From Nymphalis io (lineage: Eukaryota; Arthropoda; Insecta; Lepidoptera; Nymphalidae), in assembly GCF_905147045.1 (NCBI RefSeq), contig NC_065888.1, forward strand, positions 2,919,001 through 2,983,000: a stretch of DNA of 64,000 nt. The letters run 5' to 3'. Below the pieces are notes generated by a model. That model made no database searches. It was not told the origin of the DNA and saw only the letters and a program-made list of their open reading frames with translations. The translations under genes and the position numbers were made by a program. This document shows, piece after piece, positions 43,620 through 54,477 of this stretch; position 1 is the first letter of the stretch; every line of letters begins with the position of its first letter.

Positions 43620-43905
43620 CGTATAATTCGAACAATTGACTAACTGATCACGTAGGCAGGTCAGCACCGGTGCGACTTGTGCATTAATTCAATCACCTTT
43701 GAGGGAGCTCAAAGGGTTCATGTCTTGCAAGTATCAAGATTGATTAAAACAAAGCAACCAATTTCATATCGCATTCATGAGCAATTATGACAAACAAAAC
43801 AAATCAATGTGTTCAAGTCTACGGGCCAGTGCCGTCTTGTGCCAGTCAGTAATTCAATCAGGCAGGGTGCTCCCAGCGGACGCCGCGGCGTAAGTGCATG
43901 CTCAG
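43620..43905 (+). other. GC-rich patch ending at a splice-donor consensus
   Basis: Within very AT-rich DNA, 43,650-43,700 and 43,825-43,905 are GC-rich and resemble each other (each with a CAG..CCG...CTTGTGC core and ATTCAATCA). The second ends GACGCCGCGGC|GTAAGTG. This could be a promoter and untranslated first exon of a gene outside the window, but there is no direct evidence. Confidence 0.22.
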
Positions 43906-44169
43906 TTATGTAAATTTTGATACTCAACCAACTTTCAAATTAAATTCAATAAACATACTAACCAAAATGTTTCACGACAAGAATTTGCTTTGGTCTAACA
44001 TAACTTAGTATAAACTTAGTATAAATTATAAGAGTTTTAAAAGGATAATCCCACTCCTAATACTGAAAAATTGTATGGCCTTTTATTTCGCTTATTATTT
44101 TAAATAAGCCATACTGTTTTATATTTATTTAGTTATCTGAGAGTTTCAAATTGTAAATAAAGTATTGCG

Positions 44170-44425
44170 AACATTAAATCTTAACCAAGAGTTGTGGATT
44201 CAAATCCGGGTTAGCATCGCTGAGTTTTCATATACTCCATTTGTTTTTAATTTACCTCATGCTCAACGTTGAAAGAAAACATCGTGAGGAAACTAACGGT
44301 GACAGAAAAAGGAATTAGGGAACTTACATTCCTGCCATAAGTATGCACAAGCCCACGGTGAAGCAACATGCTGTAATAATCTCTAAGCCTTCTACTAGAG
44401 GCTATGACCTTCTTCCATTTACAGT
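44170..44425 (+). mobile_element. M-type SINE, old
   Basis: B-box region GGATTCAAATCCGG, then TGAGTTTTCATATACTCC, GAAAACATCGTGAGGAAACT, GCAACATGCTGTAATAATC and CTTCTACTAGAGGC. An extra ~25 bp sits after the GAGGAAAC block. Confidence 0.7.
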
Positions 44426-44794
44426 ACTTACATTTTGTATTTCATGTTATTACGAAAAAACTTTTTAGTACACAGTTTGGGATGAACAGATTGCCTTCAG
44501 ATCCAGGTTGTTTTAAATACAATAAATACGAGTATATATGTATATTGTTCCGAACCGGAATAAACTTCTAATTAATTTCTTGTTTTTTTTTTTTTATAAT
44601 ACAACACAATTTTTAGAAACAAGATTTTTTTTTGTGAATCAGTATGAATACATTCTTCATATATCATATAGAGGAAACTGTATAAAAACATTTCTATGGG
44701 TTAAAAGATTTTGACCTTGACTTTGAAAAAAACAAATCACTGCTACGAACGCAAGAATCAGTTGCCTAAGGACTTTTTATATAACCTTATTTTA

Positions 44795-44905
44795 TTTTTA
44801 TTTTTTTATAGTATAGGTAGGCGGACGAGCAAATGGGCCACCTGATGGTAAATGGTCACCAACGCCCATAGGCAACATTGACTTTGTAACAAGCCCTACC
44901 ATCAG
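44795..44905 (-). mobile_element. A-type element with internal deletion
   Basis: T run, TAGGTAGGCGGACGAGCAAA, GGGCCACCTGATGGTAAATG and CCAACGCCCATAGGC are followed directly by ACAAGCCCTACCATCAG, joining both ends and losing about 190 bp. Confidence 0.85.
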
Positions 44906-45222
44906 TGAAGTGTTATACAAACAAATATTATCTCAATCTCAAGGGTCACAATATATTTAACACGTTTTGTTTTGTTTTCTACGTTTATGTACAATATGAT
45001 CAATTTTAGCAAAACATTGTTTTTTGGTTCAAGTCTGTTTAGTATTTCTATTTAACTAATGAGCTAAACAATAGTCCAACTTTGCCAACGCGGTAGCGAA
45101 ACTGGTTTAATATTCAGCTCCAAATTTTGGCACACACAGTAATAAGTAAGGTAGGAGCTGCTAAAAAGCAGGTATCATTTTATTATATATATATTATATA
45201 AGAACATCTTATTATATAATAA

Positions 45223-45345
45223 TAATAATAATAAAATCATTTATTTCGACCAAACAAGGAGCATATATACAAGACAATAAATAATAAAAAGACAAAAACT
45301 ACAATAATAATATTTTACATATTATAAATTAGATTAAATGAATTC
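45223..45345 (+). repeat. LINE-like tail repeat, shared with 15.96 kb
   Basis: ATAATAATAATAATAAAATC, ATTTATTTCGACCAAACAAG, CATATATACAAGACAATAAA, AAAAAGACAAAAACTACAAT. Followed by low-complexity AAATTAAATT runs to about 45,478. Confidence 0.45.
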
Positions 45346-45482
45346 GAACTAAATCATAATACCAAATTAAATTAAATAAATTTGAATTAAATCAAATCAA
45401 TTCAAATGAATCAAAAAGCAAATCAATCACAATAAATAATATTAAATTAAATCACATTAAATTAAATTATATACTTGAGATG

Positions 45483-45791
45483 AAAAAGCCGAGATGGCCC
45501 AGTGGTAAGAACGCGTGAATCTTAACCGATGATCGTGGGTTCAAACCCGGGCAAGTACCACTGAATTTTCATGTGCTTAATTTGTGTTTATAATTCATCT
45601 CGTGCTTAACGGTGAAGGAAAACATCGTGAGGAAACCTGCATGTGTCTAATTTCATTGAAATTCTGCCACATGTGCATTCTACCAACCCGCATTGGAGCA
45701 GCGTGGTGGAATAAGCTGCAAACCTTCTCCTCAAAAGGGAGAGGAGGCCTTAGCCCAGCAGTGGGACATTAACAGGCTGTTACTGTTACTG
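45483..45791 (+). mobile_element. M-type SINE, full length with 11-bp target duplication
   Basis: Target duplication TACTTGAGATG at 45472-45482 and 45792-45802. Both boxes are intact (TGGCCCAGTGG, GGGTTCAAACCC) and the tail is GTTACTGTTACTG. The right duplication is itself the start of an older M SINE, so this copy entered the head of another. Confidence 0.93.
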
Positions 45792-45796
45792 TACTT

Positions 45797-46030
45797 GAGA
45801 TGGTCTAAAGGTACACGTAAATATTAACCAGTGCTTGTGGGTTCAAACCCAAGCATACACAACTGAATATTCATGTGCGTAATTTCCGTTTATAATCAAA
45901 TCAAATAAGAAGTTATCTCATGGGATTAAAATAAAGCGTGTGTCGCCAACCTGCATTAATGCAGAGTGGTAGATTAAAACTTCACCTCAAAAATGCAGAA
46001 AGCTTTAGCCAGCATTATCACAGATATAAG
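45797..46030 (+). mobile_element. M-type SINE, old, target of the previous copy
   Basis: GAGATGGTCTAAAGG (degraded A box), GGGTTCAAACCCAAGC (B box good), ATTCATGTGCGTAATTTCC, CCAACCTGCATTAATGCAGA and TTTAGCCAGCATTATCAC. Strong divergence, with about 60 bp of the body missing. Confidence 0.75.
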
Positions 46031-46953
46031 CTTGTTCTTTACTTTCCTTTTACCTTATCTTATAATATTAAATAAAAAAAATCTTGTATATGTTATGCAT
46101 TTCGGATACGGCTCTAACGATTTGGCGTAAATTTTATATTCAAATAAGGTTTTACTGTATAAGTTTATCTATATAGGTATCTTGAAAAAATGACACTTTT
46201 CACAAAAAATAACATTACTACTTGGAGCCGAGCTCGGTCGCCTAGGTACTTATATTAATACTGGTTAGAATATAAAGACTTAATAAAAAGTTATATTAAT
46301 TTTGAAATATCTATTAAAAACGACAATATTTGGAAAATCTATAATACCACTACGTCCAAAGTTGTTATAAAATTTTATGTTACGACCTGCTTCCTGCTAC
46401 ACTGAGTTACCCGACACTATTATATCGGAATTCCTCTGAACAGGTAACTTCGTAAACAATAATATTCAAGTTTTCGTACATAATGTTTGGACTATGTTCC
46501 GTTCTATGGCCGAAAAAAAATTTACCGTTATTATTATTACTAAAACTAATCGATAAACTAATTTTATATAATCATTAATCGAGATTAATTTGTTGATAAA
46601 ATTCATTTTCTCAAAATACATTATAATTTTAACGTTATTTGTGACATGGGTTTCTAATGACAATATATTACTTTTAAGAGCTTACATAAAATATTCTCAA
46701 TATCTTATTATAATTATATTATTCTCACCGATAAGAAGTTTACAATAAATAATTTATATTAGGCATCGTGATACCGTAATTTCAGGAGTAGATTTAGATT
46801 CGAAACACCAGTGAAACTCTCATTTGTCATCCCTTACAGTAAAACTCAGCTCCGCAGCATACGCGGTTAGGAAAGTTAGACAACTGACATTGATAGTGCT
46901 CGATTAGTGTGTTTTGGTTATTTACATACCACATTCTCGTGGTATATATGTAA

Positions 46954-46954
<1 letters not shown>
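46031..46954. other. AT-rich spacer, nothing recognised
   Basis: 46,217-46,250 contains GGAGCCGAGCTCGGTCGCC, an isolated GC-rich near-palindrome. 46,780-46,930 is moderately GC-rich without a match. Confidence 0.4.
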
Positions 46955-47010
<56 letters not shown>

Positions 47011-47031
47011 TATATATATACTTATACAAAG
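46955..47031. repeat. TA microsatellite
   Basis: About 75 bp of TA dinucleotides with one AAG interruption near the right end. Confidence 0.95.
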
Positions 47032-47310
47032 ATAAGTAGTAAGTATACAGATGCTGCTTATTTTCTTTAAAAAAAACTATAAAGCTTATATTATTTATAA
47101 AGGAGTCTGACGTTTCTTTAAGGCAGTAGATATATTTAATATTTATACTTCTGGATTAGTTTATTTCGATTATTTATATGGTACCTTTTCATGGTTTTTG
47201 TTTTAGTAAAAGTGAATCAATAGAAATATTGTATTGATTCGTCAAATAATATATTTTTAGCTATTCATATTTAAATCTCAGGATGTTTTAAATGATATTG
47301 TTATATTAAA

Positions 47311-47432
47311 CAACGTCCTCCCGCCAAGCCTGTCTGTCTATGTCAGAAAGGGATACAGGGAACCTAACATCTGTTAGAGTCAGGTGTTCCCCTCCATCAC
47401 ATGCTGGCATAGCCGCAGGTAAAAACATTACA
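47311..47432 (-). other. Short coding-like stretch, unidentified
   Basis: GC-rich for this window. The minus strand has a 40-codon frame ending in TAA (contains GGEHLTLTDVRFPVSLSDID then RQAWRED). No catalytic motif, no homologue elsewhere in the window. It could be the end of a retroelement protein. Confidence 0.2.
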
Positions 47433-47827
47433 TAAATATACAACACAAAGTTTTCGCTTCGTAAAGTCGATGCATCCCCCCTGGGTGATATTCGTTCCTG
47501 TAATAAAGTCTCCCGTGTATTTTTACATTTGTTACTTAAATGATTTAGAGTTTATATATAAAAAAATATAGTAACATACATTATTTAAAAAAAAATAAAC
47601 ATAACCACATATAAATATAATCTGCTATTTCTGTGAGTCAGTGTTCATATCGAAATTGATTTGCCTTACCTTACATAATTTAAGAGTGACTAAAAATAAA
47701 TAATTAGGTATTATAAGGATTTGCTTTACAACAATTTAATATATTGTTCTAATAACTTTACTTAATTAGTTACTTAAAAAATACTTTTTGTTTTTATTAT
47801 AGTTTTAGTTTTTATAGTCACTTAATT

Positions 47828-48055
47828 TAATGCCCATAGACATTGGCATTGAAAGAAATGTATACCATCGCTTATTTGGCCAAACCAACCTTGGGAACTG
47901 AGATGTTATGTCCCTTGTGCCTGTAATTACACTGGCTCACTCACCCTTAAAACCGGAACACAACAACACCGAGCACTGTTGTTTTGCGGTAGAATATCTG
48001 ATGAGTGGGTGGTACCTACCCAGATGAGCTTGTACACATACCACCAGTAAAATAC
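47828..48055 (-). mobile_element. A-type element, A-tail end truncated
   Basis: GCCCATAGACATTGGCATTG, ACCAACCTTGGGAACTGAGA, TGTGCCTGTAATTACACTGG, TTTTGCGGTAGAATATCTGA, GGGTGGTACCTACCCAGATG and ACCACCAGTAA. Well preserved. Confidence 0.88.
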
Positions 48056-48292
48056 TTTTAAGTTTACAGTTAATGACATATATTTAGCACATGCAGGCTT
48101 ATGTTATAATCGGTTATATGTTACTTTATAAAAAAATATCTGATTTAATACAATGTGTTTCATTTTTTTTATATTTATGAATGAATATATGATCAATTAA
48201 AATTGTGCTGCTCAAAATATGAAAGACAGCATTCTTGAACTTGTTTAACATCTTCTTAATACTTCACCTACCCAGGCGGGCTTGTACAATAT

Positions 48293-48450
48293 CAGTAAAC
48301 CTTGTCCAAGTTCATCTGGGTTGGTATCACACGGTAATCAGTATTTTAACGCCAAATATCAATAATTTATACAGATATTCTGATTAAAACGGTGAGTTAG
48401 CCATTTTAATTAAACGCAGAACATGGGATGGTATGTTCCTTGTGTGTCCC
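48293..48450 (+). repeat. A-type element fragment, degenerate
   Basis: CTTGTCCAAGTTCATCTGGG, TTGGTATCACACGGTAATCA, AAACGGTGAGTTAGCC, CAGAACATGGGATGGTATGT. A tiny inverted piece (ACCTACCCAGGCGGGCTTGT) precedes it at 48,267. Confidence 0.55.
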
Positions 48451-48664
48451 CAACATAACAGCTTGTCTTCTTTCGTAAAACAGAAATTTAGTTTAAATTT
48501 TATTGAAATAAAATACATCTAAACGTTTTATCTTAAAGAGTAAAGCGATAATAACCAATTAGATACACTCGTGCAATGATTTTTAAGAAAGTGTATAATC
48601 AGGAAATGCCAAAAGGCATCTTGCCAGGATCCTGTAACGATAAATCTTTCAGAACTCCCAATGA

Positions 48665-48710
48665 ATAGGACGACTTGCGCGAATTATTAACGCCCCATTA
48701 GTTTCAACCA
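48665..48710 (+). repeat. Core of candidate MITE N
   Basis: CGACTTGCGCGAATTATTAA then CGCCCCATTAG matches the central block of the 49.46- and 57.67-kb elements. Flanks do not match. Confidence 0.35.
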
Positions 48711-48860
48711 AACGTCTTTTACATCGGAGCCTCACTACGTCGTTGTAACTTAATACGTTGGCACGTAATTTAAAATCTCTTTTAACTATTTAATCACTTC
48801 ATTGTGTATGTGTTTAAGATATTCAGAAGTATAATAGGTCTATAATTTAGCCCTAGAATA

Positions 48861-48907
48861 AAGAATAGGCACCACATAAATACTAAATTTACGTGGTGCC
48901 TATTCTT
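48861..48907. repeat. 20-bp inverted repeat with 7-base loop
   Basis: Arms 48861-48880 (AAGAATAGGCACCACATAAA) and 48888-48907 pair with one mismatch around TACTAAA. It would form a very stable hairpin in RNA or single-stranded DNA. It lies outside any repeat family. Confidence 0.93.
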
Positions 48908-49460
48908 TTCCTCCCTGTCTTACTATCTGTTCTTAGAGAAGATACTTTCAATTACAACTGTATTTTCAACAAATTCCATTAATCAAGTTTGCTAAAATTT
49001 TTCACACACTACTTATGCTGATTACAATACAATAAATGATAAATAATTACACTAAATTTTTAAAGAAGAATTTAAAATCTGACACTTTTTTTATTATGTA
49101 GCCATTTTCTACTTGTATATGAGCTAATAATCAAAACACCTGTTTAATGTCGTGGAAATAATTTTACCATCTTGTACTCTTTCCATAAATGAAACTGAAT
49201 ATATAAAATCTAGTAAAGAAGTCCAATATATTTTAAGTCAGGTCCGGTTGCACGCTTGCTAATTTATTTTATTTTATGAATTTTAATTTATAAGCAGACA
49301 TTCCAAATAAAATTATTGGTATGTGGTCATTCTCGCCAAAAAAAATCTGGAATATTGACCGTTGATTTATTAAACTTAAATTAATGTAGTGAAGAGTAAC
49401 GCCTTATCGAATGTTTCGATTTCGATTAGATTTTATACAACATACTTAAATACTAATAAA

Positions 49461-49623
49461 CTTAACAGTTCAATGTTTCAAGAATAAGAGTTGTCTGCTA
49501 AAACTGGCGTCTATTCCGAGAGTCGAACGAGGTCTAATGGCCCGTTAATAACTCCTGCCAGTCGCGATGTTAGCAACCTTCGCCACGAATTATTGCTTGC
49601 TTACTGCCTAACTGCTAAGAACC
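49461..49623 (-). mobile_element. Candidate MITE N, copy 1
   Basis: About 163 bp matching 57,672-57,834 in inverted orientation at roughly three bases in four, including CGAACGAGGTCTAATGGCCC and the TTAATAACTCCTGCCAGTCG block. Ends look like inverted repeats: CTTAACAGTT on the left and AACTGCTAAG on the right. No coding capacity. Confidence 0.55.
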
Positions 49624-49751
49624 GTTCCTACTTTCACTGACTCTAAGTGTAACAACGTGAAATTCTCACCTTATTTATGTTTGAAGTTAAGTAAATCGTT
49701 TTTTTTTTTTTTGAAAATTAGTTTAGTAATTATAATGTTGTTCATATATAA

Positions 49752-50043
49752 GTCGAGATGGCCTAGTGGTTAGAACGCGTGAATCTTAACCGATGATCGT
49801 GGGTTCAAACCCGGGCAAGCACCACTGAATTTTCATGTGCTTATAATTCATCTCGTGCTTGACGGTGAAGGAAAACATCGTGAGGAAACCTGCATGTGTC
49901 TAATTTCATTGAAATTCTGTCACATGTGTATACTACCAACCCGCATTGGAACAGCGTGGTAGAATAAGCTCCAAACCTTCTCCTCAAAACGGAAAGGAGG
50001 CCTTAGCCCAGCAGTGGGACATTAACAGGCTGTTACTGTTACT
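49752..50043 (+). mobile_element. M-type SINE, near full length
   Basis: Head GTCGAGATGGCCTAGTGGTT with intact B box. A small deletion sits after TTTCATGTGCTTA (the AATTTGTGA piece is missing). The tail is GTTACTGTTACTG. A short target duplication, TGTTCATA, flanks it. Confidence 0.9.
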
Positions 50044-51968
50044 GTTCATAATTTAATATAATAACTAATATCATATATACATTAATACGATTTCAAGCAT
50101 TTCTAAAACGACAGGATAAAAATGTGATGATGTTTAAATTAAAGTGTTTTGATTTAATGACAATCGAAACGCCGTCTGAAATATCCGTATATAAAGCATG
50201 CTTATAAGCATACACAGTTGGCTACTAGATTGTTGCTAATTTACACATTTACATTCGCTCAAAGTCGGACTCAGTATTATTATTTTTCAGCTTAATTTTT
50301 TTTAGCGGTCCTGAGATACATAATATGATCAATATTTGATACCAAAAATTAATACATACTTGCAGAAGAAATTAAATTTAAAATACGTCATCAAAACTAA
50401 AAGGAACAGTATAATTAAAACTACTTTTTCAGTATGAAAGATTTCATTTAAATTTTAAATATTTTTTCAAAGTATAGCTGACTTTATTTATTATAACTAT
50501 CGTCAATTTATGTTCATTTAAATAAAACAATTTCATAGTTACTTTATGTTTTAATGTAAACAAATCTTTAAGCAGCATGCTCGCAAATAATACGACACAA
50601 AATAATATAGGGGATTATGCGACTACGCGATAAGCTAATGTGTTTTCCCAAGTATTTTCTTTTTATCCCGACTAATTGTATAGACTATTAAAAGCATCTG
50701 TTATAAATATAATTATAATAATAATCGATACTTACAGTATATAATAGGTCTATTAGCAGGCAAAAGAGAAGCGAAAGTAATTATTAGCAACTTGCTATTT
50801 TCTATTTGAACCAAAATACTGTGCTTTGTAAATAAAATTCTAATAACATAAAATGACAGTTATATTTACCAAAATAAAATATTGAATCATTCTAATTTCC
50901 AATATCTCACATTAAAAACGATTGTATTACACGTAGCTTAACACAAGCACTAATTGTTTCATTTAATAGTTTTTTTTTTATAAAAAAATCGAATTTATTT
51001 TGACCAAGTCAATTCCCAGTCTTAATTTTATTGAATGAAACAGCTATTATACGATAACAAATCGTCAGGGATCGTATTATTTCGTACGTAGATTTATCGA
51101 CACAAACGGACAGGACCCTTTTGTTGGGTTTTACTATAAATCTTTCTCCTATTTAATCCGTTATTAGGATACGAGCGATTGATGTTTGAATGGTTTTTTC
51201 CGTAATTACAGTTTAGTTATAAGTTATTACAAATATTTCTGTAATCATTATAAGCCAGCCGATTACATAATATTTTCCAGTTATAGATATTTATTTTATT
51301 TAAAACATTTTATGTTTAATTTAGGCCATTAATGTTTTAAATTAATGAATTATTTTTGCAGTGAATCTGAACAAAAGGTCATTTGCTAAGATTTCAATAA
51401 AATTTAGTACAACGGTTCTAACGAAAAATGTTTTAACTTATATATTTAGACAAAATAATTAAGATTTATATTGCAGAAGACTTCAAATGTTAAAATGTGT
51501 AAATAAAAAATATAAACTCACAAAATGTTTATAAAGTCGTAAAAATAAAAAGGCTTTTATATCATTTCGAAAACGTTTTAGCTTAGTTGAATTTCTGTAT
51601 TAACTTGATTTTATCTAATATTTATTATATGAATTTAAATAATAAATACGCATGATGTTCCTCTTTTATTAAAATGATAAACATAAATAGATATTGATAA
51701 TATTTTTCAGCACAGCATCGATTATTTATGATTTTTATGCCTTGTATCCTAAACGCTATTAAATTTTTTATATTCGCACAATCTGTCACAAGTCGGTCCC
51801 TTTCCCACGCGTTGCTTCATTTTATGAGTTTCCATCCGTGGTGTACAAAACAACAAAAATTGTGTTTGGGAACTATTTATTTTTTAATCCTAGCAATGCT
51901 AAATTTTATTATAAATTCGAAAGTGAGGTTGTTACCCCGTTCACACCGAGGTCGCGAGCGGAAACAGA
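50044..51968. other. AT-rich spacer, nothing recognised
   Basis: No repeat family members. The frame at 51728-52006 has a hydrophobic start but no family match and runs into a SINE. Confidence 0.4.
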
Positions 51969-51970
51969 AC

Positions 51971-52190
51971 CGAGATGTTCCAGTGATCAAAACATATGAA
52001 TCTTAACCGAATATTGCGGGTACAACCTGGGAAGTACCATTGAGTTTTCATGTACTTGATTTATGTTTTTAATTAATTACGTGCTCAGTGATGAAAAAAA
52101 AACATTGTGAGCTAACCTGCGTGTGTCTTTTGAAAAATCATCTTCATGTATTCACTAACCGGCTTAATACAGCGATTACTTTTTAACATT
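51971..52190 (+). mobile_element. M-type SINE, old
   Basis: ACCGAGATGTTCCAGTGATC (damaged A box), GCGGGTACAACC (damaged B box), GAGTTTTCATGTACTTG, CATTGTGAGCTAACCTGCGT. The 3' third is lost. Confidence 0.65.
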
Positions 52191-52282
52191 TTAGTTCTTA
52201 GATATTATTTATTCAATAAAAAATAGCAAATATTCTAAGTCTTAAAAATCCTAGAATATTTTTCTTTTAAATAGTTTAGTCT

Positions 52283-52490
52283 TTATTATGAGACCAGTAA
52301 TACAAACAAGCAACATTACCTGAGGTTAAATGGTCACGTTCCGTTCATTATAATTAAGAGGCATTGACAATAATAGACATTACTAATTATTCTTAATTAG
52401 TAGAAGTATTTTGCGACTGTAATTACACTGGCTCACTCACCATTCATACCGAACAGAGTAATACAGTACAGTACACATTGTCACAATTTT
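52283..52490 (-). repeat. A-type element, degenerate
   Basis: ACCTGAGGTTAAATGGTCAC, then TGTAATTACACTGGCTCACT and CACCATTCATACCGAACAG, with an unrelated ~80 bp between. Confidence 0.5.
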
Positions 52491-52834
52491 CCTAATTGTA
52501 TTTTAGCAACGTAAAATATTATGTCAAAGACATTTCGTCAAAAGCCAGTGCTAGTAAAAGCTTTTATGTGTGAAACAGTTAATGCTAAATGAAGATATTC
52601 ATTAATATTTAAACGTACGATACGCAAGGGGGAAAAGGTATGACGTATTTACAATAGAAACTTTTTGAAGCATACTTGCGATACTTATATGTAAATGCTA
52701 CTACTGAGTGAAATAACCTCTTAAATAGTCGGTTTGGAGCTAATTATATCTGTAAGGAATATTGTCTAACTAATTAAAACTTAGTAATTATCTATGGAAT
52801 CATCTTAATATCTCCTATTAGATTATTTACATAA

Positions 52835-53025
52835 AATAGGTAGCTATGGGCTATTTGATGGTCAAGTCACTGCCTATAGACATTGGCATTCTGCTCGTAG
52901 TTGTACTGGCTCTCTCACCCTTCAATCTGGAACACAACAAAACAAAGCTATTTGGCAGTAGGATATATGATGAGTGGGTGATATCTTCTTAGAAGGACTT
53001 GTACATGCACTACCACAAAGTGATA
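52835..53025 (-). mobile_element. A-type element, degenerate
   Basis: ATAGGTAGCTATGGGC, ATTTGATGGTCAAGTCACTG, CATTGGCATTCTG, TCTCTCACCCTTCAATCTGG, TGAGTGGGTGATATC. About 60 bp of the middle is absent. Confidence 0.7.
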
Positions 53026-53124
53026 GTATGAGTATTTTCTGTGCCAGATACTCTAATAGAGATTAATACGTAAATTAAGAGATATACTAAACTAATTTTG
53101 ATGATAATACAGTACTATAGTGCT

Positions 53125-53300
53125 CGATTTCAGGTTAGTTACAAATGTGTAAGTAACATGCAGGTTTCTTCACGATATTTTCCCTCATCGAATGACCGCC
53201 GAGCACGAGATGAATTATAAACATAAATTGAGAACATACAAAAACAGTAGTTCTGCCCTGTATGAATTCATAATTTTCGGTTAATATTCTCTTGTCTTGT
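53125..53300 (-). repeat. M-type SINE fragment, old
   Basis: ACATGCAGGTTTCTTCACGA, CGAGCACGAGATGAATTATA, then a diverged head ending TTTTCGGTTAATATTC. Confidence 0.6.
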
Positions 53301-53720
53301 TGGCGGCGGTATCGCGATACTTAAGCGTAATTAAAACTTATAACTTAACTTACTTATATATCTAAGTGAAGACGTGTTAAATATATAAGTAAGAATAATT
53401 ACTATTACGAAAGTAACTTTTTATGTTTTTGTTGTTATGCATTAATTAAATAATAATAAGCAAACGATATAAAGATAAGATAGCACTAAAGTAAAGTCTA
53501 TTACTGTGGATTCCACCACGTTTCTCCAATACGGGTAGGTGTATGCACAAGTAGCAATTTCAGTGAAATTAAACACATGCAAGTTTCCTCGCAATATTTT
53601 CTTTCACCACTCAGTACGAGACAAACAATAAACAATAATAAAGCAGATGAAAATTCAGTGGTGCTTGCCTGGGTTTGAACCCGTGATGATCGGTTAAAAT
53701 TCACGCTTCCTAACCACTTT

Positions 53721-54366
53721 TTTTACGCAGTGGAATCTCTCATACAGTTACCCAGTGCCCATGGGAGTCCCCCACTAAGGCGCCGGGCGCTGGGATATGT
53801 GGGATCCTTACCCACTAAAACGACTGCGATCGTGTTGATATAAAGCAACCGCGGCCTCTCCCGTGCTGTGCTCCGCTCGTAGCTCGGCGGAGCTCTCCTT
53901 CTAGACCATGATGGTCTGACAGGAGGCTTCAGCACTCCACGCCGATTCCCTGCGGAGCCGACTTGATTGCTCGCAGGGACAGGCCTTGTCCGACTCTCAC
54001 TCTCCGCACTCCACGTTTGGCACGCCTCCAACGTATGCTAAACGGTGTCTCAACCCGCGCCACATCGCCGTCGATTCGCGTTCGATCTTACACAGGTATT
54101 CTCCAAAACGACCGTGACCGGTCATTACCTGCGTAAGTCGGAAGGTGACTCATCGCTTTTGTCTCATCCAGGCTTCGAAGGCTGGTAGGATCGCTCCAAC
54201 GACGCGTTTGCACGCGTACCTTTCTTCGCAGAGACGGTCGCGCCACGTCACTCAGAGGGGGGGGGGCGCTTTTATTGTTCTGACGGAGGTTGCGGGTCCA
54301 TAAACGCCAGAATATCCAAGGGTGGAAAGCGCGCTAGGACGGTTGCCGCCTCGTAGGATATCGACG
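53721..54366 (-). mobile_element. R1-clade non-LTR retrotransposon, 3' end only
   Basis: About 645 bp, with an A tail (T run at 53719-53725 on the plus strand) and a ~15-bp target duplication with one mismatch (ACGCTTCCTAACCAC at about 53702-53717, ACGCTTTCTAACCAC at 54352-54366). GC-rich, unlike its host DNA. The coding end, read on the minus strand, has VTFRLTQVMTGHGRFGEYLC, which matches the region just before the C-terminal zinc knuckle in R1-clade proteins as I know them. Strongly 5'-truncated. R1 itself targets rRNA genes, but this copy is in a SINE, so it belongs to a less specific lineage. Confidence 0.75.
53880..54330 (-). pseudogene. R1-clade reverse transcriptase C-terminal remnant
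   Basis: From about 54330 the minus strand gives ILPAFEAWMRQKR, a stop, VTFRLTQVMTGHGRFGEYLC, KIERESTAMW. The next frame (102 codons, to 53723) covers the end of the protein and the 3' untranslated region, so it should not be read as an independent gene. No catalytic residues remain. Confidence 0.65.
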
Positions 54367-54477
54367 CTTTCTAACCACTAGGCCATCTCAACTGTAATTA
54401 TATTTAAATTGAATAATCATAAAAATAAATTGTTGTTTTTTTATGTATCTATTAAGTATTTTTCAAACAAAAATATT

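Larger units (their letters stand above)
53502..54391 (-). mobile_element. M-type SINE split by an R1-clade LINE end
   Basis: 3' and middle part 53502-53720 (TTCCACCACGTTTCTCC, ACACATGCAAGTTTCCTC, B box GGGTTTGAACCC, CGGTTAAAATTCACGC). The head end resumes at 54367 with AGGCCATCTC (A box on the minus strand). The joined order matches intact SINEs. Confidence 0.88.

Noticed and set aside
48861..48907. Hairpin as a bacterial-type terminator
   Set aside because: The context is eukaryotic, there is no upstream gene, and no proper T run follows.
53723..54031. 102-codon minus-strand frame as an independent gene
   Set aside because: It lies within the R1-clade LINE end, between A tail and target duplication, and covers the LINE protein end and untranslated region.
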